Below the pieces are notes generated by a model. The model did no database searches and was not told the origin of the DNA. It worked only from the letters and a program-made list of their open reading frames with translations. Made by a program: the position numbers and the translations under genes. Of a stretch of DNA of 64,000 nt, positions 49,416 through 60,048 are shown piece by piece. The DNA comes from Enterococcus mundtii (GTDB taxonomy: Bacteria; Bacillota; Bacilli; Lactobacillales; Enterococcaceae): contig NZ_PUAP01000034.1 of assembly GCF_002947535.1 (NCBI RefSeq), forward strand, positions 1-64,000. Direction: 5' to 3'. The first letter of the stretch is position 1. Each line of letters opens with the position of its first letter.

Positions 49416-49991
49416 TCACTCATTATAATCTTTCAGATGTTTTTTTATCTTATATTTCACTCGTCCGTAAGCGCTTTTTATTTGTTTCATATCCATTGAT
49501 AGTTCTCTCTCCATCTCGCTAAAATCGTTGCCTTGCATATAATGTTGAAAGATTTTTGCCTCTTTTGTCGAGAATTTTATATCGCAGTCTTCGAAAGCTT
49601 CTTTTAATAGCAATTGTTGCATCGCAACAGGTTCCTGAATAGTGATCTCGGCTAAAAAATCTGGTCCTTCTGTTGCTATTTTTTGTTCAATAGAAATTTC
49701 ATTTTTTTGGTCTCGACGCTTTAGCGCGTTTTGCTTACGTAATAAAGAGTAGATTTGATTACTGATAATGCTTTTGTAATAACTCCCAAAACTGACACCT
49801 TTATTATTTTCGTACGTTTTAAGTGCTTGATATAGAGCAATCCTCGCTTCTTGTTCCCAATCTTCACTTACATAATTCCTAAGATAATAAATATTTTTCA
49901 ACCGTAATAATAACGGGAAATATTTTTGATACAGCATAGAAAATGCTTCTTCATCTCCATTACGGGCGGCGCACAATAACTCCTCGGACAT
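49416..49991 (-). CDS. sigH: SigH/ComX-like RNA polymerase sigma factor
   Basis: 191 residues from ATG at 49991. Region 2 (NGDEEAFSMLYQKYFPLLLRL, SEDWEQEARIALYQALKTY, FGSYYKSIISNQIYSLLRKQ) is clear; region 4 is shorter and divergent (FSTKEAKIFQHYMQGNDFSEMERELS). Location after rae1 (yacP) equals that of B. subtilis sigH, and the size fits the competence-type sigma factors of Lactobacillales. Its ribosome binding site lies in a perfect hairpin, so expression is probably gated at translation. Target genes unknown. Confidence 0.85.
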   Translation of the reverse strand: MSEELLCAARNGDEEAFSMLYQKYFPLLLRLKNIYYLRNYVSEDWEQEARIALYQALKTYENNKGVSFGSYYKSIISNQIYSLLRKQNALKRRDQKNEISIEQKIATEGPDFLAEITIQEPVAMQQLLLKEAFEDCDIKFSTKEAKIFQHYMQGNDFSEMERELSMDMKQIKSAYGRVKYKIKKHLKDYNE

Positions 49992-49997
49992 AAAATA

Positions 49998-50028
49998 ATT
50001 CCTCCATAACTTTCGATTATGGAGGAAT
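49998..50028 (-). promoter_or_regulatory. Hairpin enclosing the sigH ribosome binding site
   Basis: On the minus strand ATTCCTCCATAA, a seven-base loop and TTATGGAGGAAT form a perfect 12-bp stem. The right arm contains the GGAGGAA binding site, six bases before the ATG. No long T-run follows, so this is not a normal terminator. Confidence 0.8.
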
Positions 50029-50068
50029 CTTACCATCAAATCATTGAATAACTAATCGTATCTGGCTG

Positions 50069-50599
50069 TTATTTTTCTTTTCTCATTAAATCGTCCAATT
50101 TTTGGGACAATTTTTCTAATTGTTCTTCATTCCACGGAGAATTTCGTCGAAAATCAATAAAACGCATATTTATATTATCTTGGGTAATATTTTTTTCTGT
50201 TTTTTTAATTGTTTTATATAATTCGTACGCGGAAGTTCGTAAAGCACCTTGCGAAAAAATCATCCATTGTTCTGCTAAGTCACTCGTTGCGACAGTCACT
50301 TGTGTCAAACGAGTATTCAACTCTCCAGCGATGCGCTCGATATACGTATCTGCGGTTTCATCCTCTTTGGTGAACACGACTTCTAATTGGTATTTCCGAT
50401 AATTTTGCTGAATACCTGGAACTAATTGCGCATCAAAGACGACGATTACTTCAATACCTTCATATTTTGCATAATTCGATAAACGATGTAACAACGCTTC
50501 TCTGGCATCCGCCATTTTATCTTGATTTTTTAGTGCGACTAATTCTGGCCAAGAACCAATCATATTATAGCCATCGACGATCAACAGCTGCTTCTTCAT
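50069..50599 (-). CDS. rae1: NYN/PIN-type endoribonuclease Rae1 (YacP)
   Basis: 176 residues of the YacP family; B. subtilis Rae1 cleaves mRNA in the ribosomal A site. Acidic active-site positions lie in LIVDGYNMIGSW, VVFDAQ and TKEDETADTYIERIA. Lies in the conserved series mrnC-rlmB-yacP-sigH, three bases after rlmB. Confidence 0.92.
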   Translation of the reverse strand: MKKQLLIVDGYNMIGSWPELVALKNQDKMADAREALLHRLSNYAKYEGIEVIVVFDAQLVPGIQQNYRKYQLEVVFTKEDETADTYIERIAGELNTRLTQVTVATSDLAEQWMIFSQGALRTSAYELYKTIKKTEKNITQDNINMRFIDFRRNSPWNEEQLEKLSQKLDDLMRKEK

Positions 50600-50602
50600 G
50601 CC

Positions 50603-51466
50603 TTATTCCCCCTGACGCTGAGAAAAAGCCTGATACATCAAAAGTCCGGCAGCAACACTCGCGTTCAAGCTTTGAACATGACCGACCATAGGGATCGTCA
50701 ATAGCTCATCCATTTCTTTCTTTAAGCCTGCACTCATGCCGCGTCCTTCATTACCGATCACTAACGCAATTGCTCCTTTGGCATTCCAAGATTGGAAATT
50801 CGTTCCTTCCATATCCGTTCCGAATACCCAAAATTGCTGCTCTTTTAACTGCTGAACAGTCTGAACTAAGTTCGTCACACGAGCCACTGGCACGTGCTCA
50901 ACGGCGCCTGTCGATGTTTTCGTCACGATGGGTGTGATTCCGACTGCGCGATGTTTAGGGATGATGACACCATCTACCCCACTAGCATCTGCTGTTCGTA
51001 AAATCGAACCAAAATTATGAGGATCTTCGATACTATCCAAGATCAAGAAAAATGGTGCTTCTGTTTTACTCTTCGCCTGTTCCAATAGTTGATCCAACGT
51101 TAGATATTCATAAGGCGTGATTGCTAATACCACCCCTTGATGAACGCCACGATCGCTGAGTAGGTCTAATTTTTGCTTAGGAACCCACTTGACTGGTACC
51201 GATTGTTCTCGAGCAATATTTTTCAACTCTTCGACCTTGTCTCCCCGTGAATCTTCTTGAAGAAACAATTTATTTCCTCGACCTTGTTGCAAAGCTTCAA
51301 CCGTCGCATGATGACCAAATACAAAGTTGTCTTCACTCGTCGTGTCCTCTTGACCAACATAAGCTGTTTCTTTCTTTGAACTACGTTTCTCATTGCCTTT
51401 TGTAAAACGTTGAGAATCTTTTTTATTTCGTTTTTGGTAGTTACGTTCGTTATTTTCTTTCCTCAT
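50603..51466 (-). CDS. rlmB: 23S rRNA 2'-O-methyltransferase RlmB (TrmH family)
   Basis: SPOUT methyltransferase with basic N-terminus (first 50 residues), the L30-like substrate domain ([12 protein letters not shown]) and the knotted domain with [28 protein letters not shown] and [13 protein letters not shown] start at ATG 51466, after TAGGTG; the GTG at 51475 overlaps that site. It overlaps mrnC by 17 bases. Confidence 0.94.
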   Translation of the reverse strand: MRKENNERNYQKRNKKDSQRFTKGNEKRSSKKETAYVGQEDTTSEDNFVFGHHATVEALQQGRGNKLFLQEDSRGDKVEELKNIAREQSVPVKWVPKQKLDLLSDRGVHQGVVLAITPYEYLTLDQLLEQAKSKTEAPFFLILDSIEDPHNFGSILRTADASGVDGVIIPKHRAVGITPIVTKTSTGAVEHVPVARVTNLVQTVQQLKEQQFWVFGTDMEGTNFQSWNAKGAIALVIGNEGRGMSAGLKKEMDELLTIPMVGHVQSLNASVAAGLLMYQAFSQRQGE

Positions 51467-51854
51467 GAGTTTCACCTACTTTCTCAATACACCATTTGAT
51501 CAATTCTTCCATACGTTCTGTTTGTTTTGTTAGATGTAAGTAGCCCATCAAGGCTTCAAACCCTGTTGCAACACGATAAGTGGTAATATCCGCATTTTTT
51601 GCACTCGTATGACTTTTGGCATTTCTACCTCTGCGATAGTAAAGCTCTTCGTTTTCGGTTAACAGGTTTTCTTGCAACATTTGTTGGATCAAAAAAGCTT
51701 GTGCCTTTGCTGAAACATAATGTGTCGCTGCACGATGCAGTTTATTCGGTTTTGTCTCACCTTTTTCAATCAAGTAATCTCGAATATAGATTTCGTAGAT
51801 GGCATCTCCAACATAAGCAAGCGCTAAGCCATTTAATTGTGTATGATCTCTCAT
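51450..51854 (-). CDS. mrnC: Mini-ribonuclease III
   Basis: 134 residues from ATG at 51854, preceded by GGAGAAG. RNase III catalytic domain without the dsRNA-binding domain: [19 protein letters not shown] and the C-terminal [11 protein letters not shown] motif. Processes the ends of 23S rRNA precursors in B. subtilis. Overlaps cysS by four bases. Confidence 0.95.
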   Translation of the reverse strand: MRDHTQLNGLALAYVGDAIYEIYIRDYLIEKGETKPNKLHRAATHYVSAKAQAFLIQQMLQENLLTENEELYYRRGRNAKSHTSAKNADITTYRVATGFEALMGYLHLTKQTERMEELIKWCIEKVGETHEERK

Positions 51855-53263
51855 GCTTCTCTTCTCCAACGAGTACCTTGTGGTGTGTCATCTAACAAGA
51901 TACCTTTTTCTTTTAATTGGTCCCGAATTTCATCACTACGGGCGAAATCCCGATTTTTTCTGGCTTGTGTTCGTTCTTCGATCAATTGCTCGATCTCTTC
52001 ATCCAATATTTCTGCTGTCGTAAATAAGATACCAAAGATCGACAACCATTGGGTAAATAGTGCCTCACTTTTGGATAGGATCGTTTTGGAAACAGTCGGC
52101 TGTTCTAAATACGTATTGATCCATTTTGCTAATTCATAGACAACTGTGATACCGTTAGCCGTATTGAAATCATCGTCCATCTCTTTGATGAATCGCATTT
52201 CTAATTGTTCCAGTTCTGTTACTTGTCTCTCATCTTCCGACTGAGCCTCCACCGCATTTTCAAAACGGAAGTGTAGATTATCAAACGTATTTTTCAATCG
52301 TTGTAAGTTTGTCGCTGCTTCTTTCATCGTTGCTTCACTATAGCGGATCGGTCGACGGTATTGTGTGGTTGCCATAAAGAAGCGTAACACTTGCGGATCA
52401 ACCTCTTGGATCATTTCGTGGACAGTGATAAAGTTCCCTAAAGACTTACTCATTTTTTGATCGTCTTCACCAATCGTCACATAGCCATTGTGCATCCAAT
52501 AGTTGGCGAATTTTTTACCTGTCTTCGCTTCACTTTGGGCAATTTCATTCTCATGATGAGGAAACTCCAAGTCTTGTCCACCACCATGGATATCAATTGT
52601 CTCGCCTAAATGTTTCGTTGCCATCACGGAACATTCAATATGCCACCCTGGACGACCTTCCCCCCATGGCGATTCCCATGAAATCTCTCCTGGTTTCGCT
52701 TGTTTCCACAAGGCAAAGTCTAACGGATCTTCTTTTTGCTGTTGTTCTGCGCCAGTACGTTGACTTGCACCAACTTCTAACTCGTCTATCGATTGATCAC
52801 TCAATTGACCATAATCAGTAAATTTTCGCGTACGATAATAAACATCGCCATTCGATTCATAGGCAAAACCCTTGTCGATCAGTGTTTGGATGAATACGCG
52901 AATATCTTCCATGTGGTCCATTACTCTTGGATGGCTCGTTGCTGGCTGCACATTCAAAGCTTTCGTATCTTCTTCAAAAGCTTTGATGAAACGATCAGCA
53001 ACTTCCGGCGCCGTGATCCCAAGCTCATTGGCAGCCTTGATGATTTTATCGTCCACATCTGTAAAATTCGATACGTAGTTCACTTGGTACCCACGGTATT
53101 CTAAATAGCGTCGAATCGTGTCAAACGCAATCGTACTTCGTGCATTGCCAATATGGATATAATTATAAACAGTTGGTCCGCAAACATACATCGCAACTTG
53201 CCCTTCTTTTAAAGGAACAAAAGTCTCTTTTTCTCTTGATAACGTATTATAAATTTTTATCAT
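51851..53263 (-). CDS. cysS: Cysteinyl-tRNA synthetase
   Basis: Class I synthetase with the zinc cysteine C28 in [18 protein letters not shown], the HIGN motif (37-40) and KMSKSLGN. About 470 residues. ATG at 53263 lies six bases after AGGGG; the ATG six bases earlier is less well placed. Overlaps cysE by 17 bases and is governed by the upstream Cys T-box. Confidence 0.97.
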   Translation of the reverse strand: MIKIYNTLSREKETFVPLKEGQVAMYVCGPTVYNYIHIGNARSTIAFDTIRRYLEYRGYQVNYVSNFTDVDDKIIKAANELGITAPEVADRFIKAFEEDTKALNVQPATSHPRVMDHMEDIRVFIQTLIDKGFAYESNGDVYYRTRKFTDYGQLSDQSIDELEVGASQRTGAEQQQKEDPLDFALWKQAKPGEISWESPWGEGRPGWHIECSVMATKHLGETIDIHGGGQDLEFPHHENEIAQSEAKTGKKFANYWMHNGYVTIGEDDQKMSKSLGNFITVHEMIQEVDPQVLRFFMATTQYRRPIRYSEATMKEAATNLQRLKNTFDNLHFRFENAVEAQSEDERQVTELEQLEMRFIKEMDDDFNTANGITVVYELAKWINTYLEQPTVSKTILSKSEALFTQWLSIFGILFTTAEILDEEIEQLIEERTQARKNRDFARSDEIRDQLKEKGILLDDTPQGTRWRREA

Positions 53264-53795
53264 TCTCATCCCCTACTTTCTCTCCATTGATTCGGACAAC
53301 TTTTGCTGGTATCCCTACTGCTGTTGCCCCATCAGGTATATCTTTTAAGACGACTGCGCCTGCACCGATTTTTGCATCTTTTCCTATGGTGATCGGTCCT
53401 AGGATTTGGGCATTGGCGGACAACATTGCGCCTTTTTTGACGGTCGGATGTCTTTTACCCGTTTCTTTTCCTGTACCACCTAAAGTGACACCATGAAACA
53501 GGACGACATCATCTTCGATTTCTGCTGTTTCTCCAATGACGATCCCCATACCGTGATCGATAAACACACCCGTTCCGATCGTCGCTCCTGGATGTATTTC
53601 TATTCCTGTGATGAATCGCCAAAATTGGGCATTCATTTTGGCAATCAAATAGAGACGATGGCGATATAAATAATGAGAGAAACGATGCCAAAATAACGCA
53701 TGTAGCCCAGGATAGGTCAAAATGACCTCTGCTGTGGTACGCGCTGCTGGATCATTTTTCTTTACCGCAATGACAGCTCGTTTGAACCATTCCAT
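53247..53795 (-). CDS. cysE: Serine O-acetyltransferase
   Basis: First step from serine toward cysteine. 182 residues from ATG at 53795 after AAAGGAGAGG. Short N-terminal helical part ([20 protein letters not shown]), then a left-handed beta helix with catalytic DHG ([12 protein letters not shown]) and [13 protein letters not shown]. The short N-terminus is typical of Firmicutes CysE. Confidence 0.95.
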   Translation of the reverse strand: MEWFKRAVIAVKKNDPAARTTAEVILTYPGLHALFWHRFSHYLYRHRLYLIAKMNAQFWRFITGIEIHPGATIGTGVFIDHGMGIVIGETAEIEDDVVLFHGVTLGGTGKETGKRHPTVKKGAMLSANAQILGPITIGKDAKIGAGAVVLKDIPDGATAVGIPAKVVRINGEKVGDENDKNL

Positions 53796-53848
53796 CGACT
53801 TCCTCTCCTTTCTTTTTCGACTGTATGTAAGAACAACGAAAGACAACT

Positions 53849-54082
53849 AAAAAACGTCTTTTAATAAGTTTCCTTATTAAAAGACGCTATGAGGCGTGGT
53901 TCCACTTTTTTTCATAATCAAATGATTATCTCTAACAGGTAACGTCTGCTATTCGTTCTTAGCTACTTTCAAAGATTGATATTGATCAACCCCTCTTCGC
54001 AAAGACCACTCCCAGAGGCATTTCAAAAAAGAACAATTGACAACTTACACCACCCGTTGACTCTCTTGAAACCATTCTTTTT
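53849..54082 (-). promoter_or_regulatory. T-box riboswitch, probably tRNA-Cys
   Basis: Minus-strand order: AAGAGAG and GGTGGTGTAAG of stem I (near 54040-54078), a specifier region GAAA-TGC-CTCTGGGAGTGG (TGC, Cys), then the T-box core GTGGAACCACG (53895-53905), and a terminator with a perfect CGTCTTTTAATAAG/CTTATTAAAAGACG stem (53855-53886) and six Ts. It lies between gltX and cysES as in B. subtilis, so it controls cysES within a gltX-cysES transcript. The specifier call is by comparison. Confidence 0.92.
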
Positions 54083-54105
54083 TTACTTCTTTCTGTTCAT
54101 CGTGT

Positions 54106-55566
54106 TTAGTTCAATACTTGATTTAAATGTGCTAAAGATTTTTCTTTCCCTAACAATTCGATTGTTTCTGGTAATTCAGGCCCATGCATTTGTCCTGAGA
54201 CAGCGACACGGATCGGCATAAACAGGTTCTTTCCTTTTACCCCTGTTTCTTTTTGTACTGTTTTGATTGCTGCTTTGACTGTTGGTGCATCTACGACTTC
54301 CATTTGTGTAAGTTGTTCTTTAAAAGCTTTCAACACAGTCGGAACCGTTTCACCCGCTAATACTTCTTTGGCTGCTTCATCTAATACAGGGTGTTCGTTA
54401 AAGAATAATGTTGATACCTCAACGATTTCCGCTGCATAACTCATTTGTGGTTGATACAGACGAACGATTTTTTTCACCCATTCGATTGTTTCTGCATCTG
54501 GATTTTCTTGCACACGACCGTCAGCGATCAAATAAGGTAAACACATTTCTGTCAATGCATCTAGATCCATTTCTTTGATGTAATGGTTGTTCACCCATTG
54601 TAATTTTTTCGCATCAAATGCTGCTGGTGACTTGCTCAAGCGCTGTGGATCAAACATTTTGATCAATTCTTCTTGACTGAACAATTCATCTTCACCGACA
54701 GGAGACCAGCCTAGTAAAGCAATAAAATTGAACATTGCTTCTGGTAGGTAGCCTAATTCACGGTATTGTTCGATAAATTGTAAAATTGATTCATCACGTT
54801 TACTTAATTTTTTGCCCGTTTCAGAATTGATGATCAAGGTCATATGCCCAAATGTTGGCGCAGTCCAACCAAATGCTTCATAGATCATTAATTGTTTTGG
54901 TGTATTCGCAATATGATCATCCCCACGTAACACATGAGTGATCTTCATTAAATGATCGTCAACAGCTACCGCAAAGTTGTACGTTGGCATACCATCGCGT
55001 TTTTGGATGACATAATCCCCACCGATATTATCTGATTCAAAAGTGATATCACCTTTGACCATGTCGGTAAACGCATATTCTGTATTGCGAGGCACACGGA
55101 AACGAATCACCGGTACAATACCTTCTGCTTCTTTTTTCGCTTGTTCTTCAGGTGACAAGTTCGCACAAGTACCAGCGTAGTGAGGCATTTCGCCACGCGC
55201 ACGTTGCGCTTCACGTTCTGCTTCTAATTCTTCTTCTGAACAATAGCATTTGTAAGCCCGATTGCTTGCTAATAACTGATCGATCCATGGTTGATAGATT
55301 TCTTTTCTTTCAGATTGACGGTAAGGACCGTATTCACCTGGATTTTCAGGTGATTCATCCCATTCCATCCCTAACCATGCAAGATTCTCTAATTGGCTTT
55401 TTTCGCCATCTTCAATGTTTCGTTTTTGGTCAGTGTCCTCAATGCGGATAATGAAATCTCCATCATTGTGACGGGCAAATAAATAATTGAATAATGCAGT
55501 TCGTGCATTCCCAATATGCAAATGCCCTGTTGGACTTGGTGCATAACGTACGCGTACTTTCGTCAT
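54106..55566 (-). CDS. gltX: Glutamyl-tRNA synthetase
   Basis: Class I synthetase, 486 residues: [16 protein letters not shown] near the start, a [20 protein letters not shown] zinc-like region, and KLSKRDES. Discriminating versus non-discriminating charging cannot be told from reading. First gene of the gltX-cysE-cysS series. Confidence 0.97.
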   Translation of the reverse strand: MTKVRVRYAPSPTGHLHIGNARTALFNYLFARHNDGDFIIRIEDTDQKRNIEDGEKSQLENLAWLGMEWDESPENPGEYGPYRQSERKEIYQPWIDQLLASNRAYKCYCSEEELEAEREAQRARGEMPHYAGTCANLSPEEQAKKEAEGIVPVIRFRVPRNTEYAFTDMVKGDITFESDNIGGDYVIQKRDGMPTYNFAVAVDDHLMKITHVLRGDDHIANTPKQLMIYEAFGWTAPTFGHMTLIINSETGKKLSKRDESILQFIEQYRELGYLPEAMFNFIALLGWSPVGEDELFSQEELIKMFDPQRLSKSPAAFDAKKLQWVNNHYIKEMDLDALTEMCLPYLIADGRVQENPDAETIEWVKKIVRLYQPQMSYAAEIVEVSTLFFNEHPVLDEAAKEVLAGETVPTVLKAFKEQLTQMEVVDAPTVKAAIKTVQKETGVKGKNLFMPIRVAVSGQMHGPELPETIELLGKEKSLAHLNQVLN

Positions 55567-55695
55567 TTTCTTCCTCTTCTTTCAAACTAGACTTTGAGAC
55601 GCCAAAAACAGCTGACAAGACAACATCTGATCAGATTGTTTTGGGTTGGATCTCCTTTAGCGATAAATGTTGAAATTTAAAGCTACTCAGCACAA

Positions 55696-55724
55696 ATTTT
55701 ACCTTTTATACGTTAAATAGTAAA
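55696..55724 (-). promoter_or_regulatory. Likely gltX promoter
   Basis: TTTACT, a 17-base spacer and TAAAAT on the minus strand, about 130 bases before the ATG. In the rest of the 325-base gap (55567-55891), an imperfect inverted repeat AGGCGGGAATCGAAAA/TTTTCAATCCTCGCCT at about 55759-55805 may end the yacL message. No gene is seen there. Confidence 0.6.
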
Positions 55725-55891
55725 GAGATTATGAAAAAGTCATTCAAATCTACGTAAGAAGGCGGGAATCGAAAAAATAGTTTGGCCTACTTTTCAATCC
55801 TCGCCTACTCCACCTAAACTGAGAAAGCAGAAACATCTCTCTAAAAAATCTTGTGATGTCTAACTACCTCATACTTACTATTATTACGTTT

Positions 55892-57040
55892 TTATTTCGC
55901 TTTTTTCTCATTTTCACGCTTATTATCGATTCCTCGACCCGCATGAGCAGGCTTTGCAAAGATCATGCGTCCGGCAGCTGTTTGTAGTGCACTTGTTACC
56001 ACGACTTCGATCCGTTCATTCATGTAGTGTTGTCCGTCTTCTACAACCACCATTGTGCCGTCATCTAGATAAGCAACTCCTTGTTGACGTTCTGTACCAG
56101 CTTTGACCACTAGTACATTCATATTCTCACCAGGGATAACGACTGGTTTCACTGCATTGGCCAGTGCGTTGATGTTGAGAACAGGTACATTTTGAAACTC
56201 AGAAACTTTGTTAAGATTGTAGTCATTAGTGACGATGACACCATCTAATAGTTTTGCTAATTTGATCAGCTTACTATCTACTTCACTGATATCTTCAAAA
56301 TCACCATCATACATCTCAACTGAAATACCTTCTTCTTTTTGCAATGCGTTCAAGATATCTAATCCACGACGTCCACGTACCCGTTTCAAGCTATCACCAG
56401 AATCAGCGATATATTGTAATTCGTATAGGACGAAATTTGGGATCATCAACGTTCCTTCTAGAAATCCTGTTTTGGTGATGTCGTAAATACGTCCATCAAT
56501 AATGACGCTTGTATCTAAAATTTTATATTTGTGAAAATGATCATCTAATTTACGTTCTAATAACTGGCTTTCCACCTGACTAGGTGTTTCCTGTTCGACC
56601 TTTTTGCTTCTCGGTCCAAAGATTTTCTTCCATTCTTCGATGCGGGTCGTTCCCATCCGCAAGCCCAAATAGCCAAGGATCACCATCAATAAGATGGGTA
56701 AAACACTGTTCACAAAAGGAATTTCAATATTGTAAAGCGGTGTTGAGATCACAACCCCCAGCGTTAGGCCAATAATTGCACCGATTGCGCCAAATAAGAG
56801 ATACGTCAAGCTGACCTCACTTAATTTTTCTTCAATTTGCTTGATGACTGCTGTTATATGTTTTGCCAATAGCAAAGATAATAGAAAGAAAATAAGTGCA
56901 CCTAACAAGCTATTGGTAAAGGTGTTATTCAGCCATCCATTTGTCTGTTGACCGATCGCCTGCCAAGCCGTAGGTAAAAAAGAAATCCCTAAGCTGGCAC
57001 CAACGATGATCATCAGTAAGGTGATGACACGTTTTTGCAT
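55892..57040 (-). CDS. PIN/TRAM-domain membrane protein (YacL type)
   Basis: 382 residues: four membrane helices in the first 135 residues, a PIN-like nuclease domain (ILDTSVIIDGRIYDI, VRGRRGLDILN, VIVTNDYNLNKV) and a C-terminal TRAM domain (GMNVLVVKAGTERQQGVAYLDDG). Conserved downstream of radA in Firmicutes. Function not established; RNA binding or cleavage is inferred. Confidence 0.9.
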   Translation of the reverse strand: MQKRVITLLMIIVGASLGISFLPTAWQAIGQQTNGWLNNTFTNSLLGALIFFLLSLLLAKHITAVIKQIEEKLSEVSLTYLLFGAIGAIIGLTLGVVISTPLYNIEIPFVNSVLPILLMVILGYLGLRMGTTRIEEWKKIFGPRSKKVEQETPSQVESQLLERKLDDHFHKYKILDTSVIIDGRIYDITKTGFLEGTLMIPNFVLYELQYIADSGDSLKRVRGRRGLDILNALQKEEGISVEMYDGDFEDISEVDSKLIKLAKLLDGVIVTNDYNLNKVSEFQNVPVLNINALANAVKPVVIPGENMNVLVVKAGTERQQGVAYLDDGTMVVVEDGQHYMNERIEVVVTSALQTAAGRMIFAKPAHAGRGIDNKRENEKKAK

Positions 57041-57066
57041 CCTGTTTCCTCCATTTCATTTTGATT

Positions 57067-58437
57067 TTAACGAAATACTCGTCTAAGGGTTTCATCAAGT
57101 GTGGCAACGCCTACGACTTCGATCCCCTCTGGAATATTCCAACCACCTAAATTATTTTTAGGTAAATATACTTTTGTAAATCCTAATTTTTGTACTTCTT
57201 TGACTCGTTGTTCAATTTGGTTGACTCTTCTGATTTCTCCAGTCAGACCGATTTCTCCAATAAAACACTCCGTTGGTTGTGTTCCTTTTTCTTTGTAACT
57301 AGATGCAATACTGACCGCAATCGCTAAATCGATCGCAGGTTCATTTAATTTTACCCCACCTGCTGCTTTTAAGTAAGCATCTTGATTTTGCAACAATAAT
57401 CCTGCTCGTTTTTCTAAAACTGCCATGATCAATGACACACGGTTAAAGTCTAACCCTGTCGTTGTTCGTTTAGCATTTCCGAACATCGTGGGTGTGACTA
57501 AAGCCTGGATCTCAACCAAGATCGGGCGTGTACCTTCCATGGCGACAACGATTGCTGAACCTGTTGCCCCATCCAATCGTTCTTCTAAGAAAATCTGTGA
57601 AGGGTTGGCTACTTCTTCTAACCCATGAGCGTGCATCTCAAAAATGCCGATCTCATTGGTGGAACCAAAACGATTTTTGACGGCACGCAAAATACGAAAA
57701 CTATGATGTTGCTCACCTTCAAAATACAAGACCGTATCAACCATGTGCTCTAACATACGTGGACCTGCAATCGAGCCTTCTTTCGTGACATGACCTACTA
57801 TAAAGATGGCAATACCGTTTGTTTTTGCGATTTTCAATAGCTCGGCTGTGGTTTCTCGCACTTGACTAACACTACCTGCGACACTCGTGATATCAGGTTG
57901 AGTCATTGTTTGGATCGAATCGATAATGACATAATCAGGTGAAATCTGTTCGATCGCTCGACTGATTTCATTCATGTCTGTTTCTGCATACAAATAAAAC
58001 TCTGTGTCGATCGAACCTAATCGTTCCGCACGCAACTTGATTTGGTCCGCACTCTCTTCTCCCGATACGTAAAGCACCTTACCACCAATAGCAGCCAGTT
58101 GTTGTGATACTTGCAAGAGTAAGGTGGATTTTCCGATACCAGGATCGCCACCGATCAAAACCATCGAGCCAGGAACCACGCCACCGCCTAGAACACGGTT
58201 CAATTCTTCTAACTTTGTCTTTACTCGCGGTTCTTTTTTAGGAACCACCTCAGCGATTTTTGTTGGCTTGGCTTTTTCGCCAGTCAAACTCGTTCTTACT
58301 CTGCGGTCCGTTGTATCTTGTTCGATTTCTTCAACCATGGTGTTCCATTTGCCACAATTTGGGCAACGTCCTAAAAATTTAGGCGACACATAGCCACAAT
58401 TCTGACAAACAAATTGAACTTTTGCTTTTTTGGCCAT
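57067..58437 (-). CDS. radA: DNA repair/branch-migration protein RadA
   Basis: 456 residues from ATG at 58437 (AGGTGG upstream). Zinc finger C11, C14, C25, C28; RecA-like core with [12 protein letters not shown]; the RadA-specific [11 protein letters not shown]; and a C-terminal Lon-like domain ([16 protein letters not shown]). Acts in recombination and branch migration. Lies between dut and yacL, the usual order in Lactobacillales. Confidence 0.97.
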   Translation of the reverse strand: MAKKAKVQFVCQNCGYVSPKFLGRCPNCGKWNTMVEEIEQDTTDRRVRTSLTGEKAKPTKIAEVVPKKEPRVKTKLEELNRVLGGGVVPGSMVLIGGDPGIGKSTLLLQVSQQLAAIGGKVLYVSGEESADQIKLRAERLGSIDTEFYLYAETDMNEISRAIEQISPDYVIIDSIQTMTQPDITSVAGSVSQVRETTAELLKIAKTNGIAIFIVGHVTKEGSIAGPRMLEHMVDTVLYFEGEQHHSFRILRAVKNRFGSTNEIGIFEMHAHGLEEVANPSQIFLEERLDGATGSAIVVAMEGTRPILVEIQALVTPTMFGNAKRTTTGLDFNRVSLIMAVLEKRAGLLLQNQDAYLKAAGGVKLNEPAIDLAIAVSIASSYKEKGTQPTECFIGEIGLTGEIRRVNQIEQRVKEVQKLGFTKVYLPKNNLGGWNIPEGIEVVGVATLDETLRRVFR

Positions 58438-58502
58438 TTCGGTGTACCACCTGTCTTTCATTTTACTTTTCTTGAGTTAAAGATAACTTCAATCTACTTT
58501 AC

Positions 58503-59030
58503 TTATTGGTTGGATGAACCAAATCCACCTTGACGAGCATTAGCGGTTTGGTCTTGATCCGCTTTTAAGAACGGTAGGAAGATCCCTTGCCCAATTCTTT
58601 CCCCTTTTTTGATCACTACATCTTTGAAACCAAAATTCGTGAATTGGAACATGATATGCCCTTCATTTGCTTCGTTATTATAATAATCACTGTCGATCAC
58701 GCCGACACCATTAGTCAAAATCAAAAAACGTTTTAACGGATTGCTCGAACGATTGGCTAATTGTAAGAATTCATCCTCACCCATATACGCTTTGATTCCT
58801 GTAGGTACTAAAACGGGTTTGATCTTTTTTTCCTCTGCTGATGTTTCAGGAATAAGCGCATCTGAGACCGCTGTGAGTCCTTGTTTGAACCCAGCTTTCC
58901 AAACACTTGGAATCACCACATCTTCTGCTGCTTCAAAATCATAACCGGCAGCGTGGTGAGTCGCTCTTTGTGGCAATTGGATCTGTTGATCCTGATAACG
59001 TGTAATTACTTCAAAACCTCTTTTATTCAC
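58503..59030 (-). CDS. dut: dUTPase family protein
   Basis: Hydrolyses dUTP to dUMP. 175 residues from GTG at 59030, which follows GGGAGG; the open frame up to 59192 is ignored. Motifs: HHAAGYDFEA, LANRSSNPLKR, NGVGVIDSDYYNN and the C-terminal arm RQGGFGSSNQ. Longer than the standard trimeric enzyme owing to an insertion near residues 60-85. Divergent from proB. Confidence 0.92.
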   Translation of the reverse strand: MNKRGFEVITRYQDQQIQLPQRATHHAAGYDFEAAEDVVIPSVWKAGFKQGLTAVSDALIPETSAEEKKIKPVLVPTGIKAYMGEDEFLQLANRSSNPLKRFLILTNGVGVIDSDYYNNEANEGHIMFQFTNFGFKDVVIKKGERIGQGIFLPFLKADQDQTANARQGGFGSSNQ

Positions 59031-59244
59031 CGAATCCCTCCCAGAGTAAACTAGTTCTATTTTAACATACCAAGCGAGTGAATACCCAAAGTTAACGAAT
59101 TCTTCATGAAATTCACTTCTCAACTTAAGAAACAAATTTATTGATTTTTTGAAAAAAAGTTTATTTAAACATGACTTTATGATTGAAAACAAGTAGAATA
59201 GAGCAAAATCATTTCTGTGTAAAAAAGATTAGTTGAGGTGCTCC

Positions 59245-60048
59245 ATGCGAAAAGAAATAATAGAAGCAAAACGTATCATTATAAAAGTAGGAACAAGTAC
59301 GTTGATCTATCCAAATGGCAACATCAATTTGGGCGCGATCGATCAACTCGCTTTTGTTCTCTCTGACCTTCGTAATCAAGGGAAAGAAATCGTCTTGGTC
59401 TCTTCCGGTGCAGTAGGCGTTGGGATGCATAAGATGAATCTAGCCAACCGTCCCGCTACGATCCCCGAACAACAGGCGATTGCAGCAATCGGACAAGCTG
59501 AATTGATGAATATCTATAATCAACGGTTCAGTGCGTATGGCCAACAAACTGCCCAAATCTTAGTGACACGAGATGTCATTGATTACCCTGAAAGCCGAAA
59601 AAATGTTGTCAATACGTTAGAACAGCTACTAGCGATGGGAACCATTCCGATCGTCAATGAAAATGACACCGTCGCAGTCGATGAATTAGATCACTCCACT
59701 AAATTTGGCGACAACGATCAGTTATCTGCGATCGTTACCAAACTGATTGCCGCTGATCTACTCATCATTCTTTCAGATATCGACGGTTTTTATTCGGATA
59801 ATCCAACCATCAATCCTAATGCTGAAATGTATCAAACAGTTACCGCGATCGATGATGAACTGATGGCACAAGCAGGTGGTGCTGGTAGCACCTACGGAAC
59901 TGGTGGGATGGCAAGCAAACTAAAAGCAGCTTTAAGGATCTTTGAAGCAAATCGTCCGATGATCTTAGCAAACGGAAAAAATCCAGCAATCATCTTTGAT
60001 ATTTTAGCTGGAAAAGAAATCGGAACATTATTTAAGGAGGTTTTATAA
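59245..60048 (+). CDS. proB: Glutamate 5-kinase
   Basis: First step of proline synthesis. 267 residues: amino-acid-kinase domain only (IIKVGTSTL, VSSGAVGVGM, NENDTVAVDEL, GTGGMASKL), without the C-terminal PUA domain of E. coli ProB, as common in streptococci and enterococci. ATG at 59245 follows GAGGTG. Its stop overlaps the proA start by one base. Confidence 0.96.
   Translation: MRKEIIEAKRIIIKVGTSTLIYPNGNINLGAIDQLAFVLSDLRNQGKEIVLVSSGAVGVGMHKMNLANRPATIPEQQAIAAIGQAELMNIYNQRFSAYGQQTAQILVTRDVIDYPESRKNVVNTLEQLLAMGTIPIVNENDTVAVDELDHSTKFGDNDQLSAIVTKLIAADLLIILSDIDGFYSDNPTINPNAEMYQTVTAIDDELMAQAGGAGSTYGTGGMASKLKAALRIFEANRPMILANGKNPAIIFDILAGKEIGTLFKEVL

Noticed and set aside
49300-49419. Longer N-terminus for Veg
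   Set aside because: No binding site; ATG at 49299 follows GAGGTG and matches the family start.
53976-54221. 81-residue plus-strand frame between cysE and gltX
   Set aside because: It is the reverse of the T-box leader and the gltX end.
59031-59192. Longer N-terminus for the dUTPase
   Set aside because: The extension reads through the divergent promoter region; GTG at 59030 has GGGAGG and gives family length.
59031-59244. A proline T-box before proBA, as in B. subtilis
   Set aside because: The 214-base divergent gap has no T-box core, terminator or stem I motifs.
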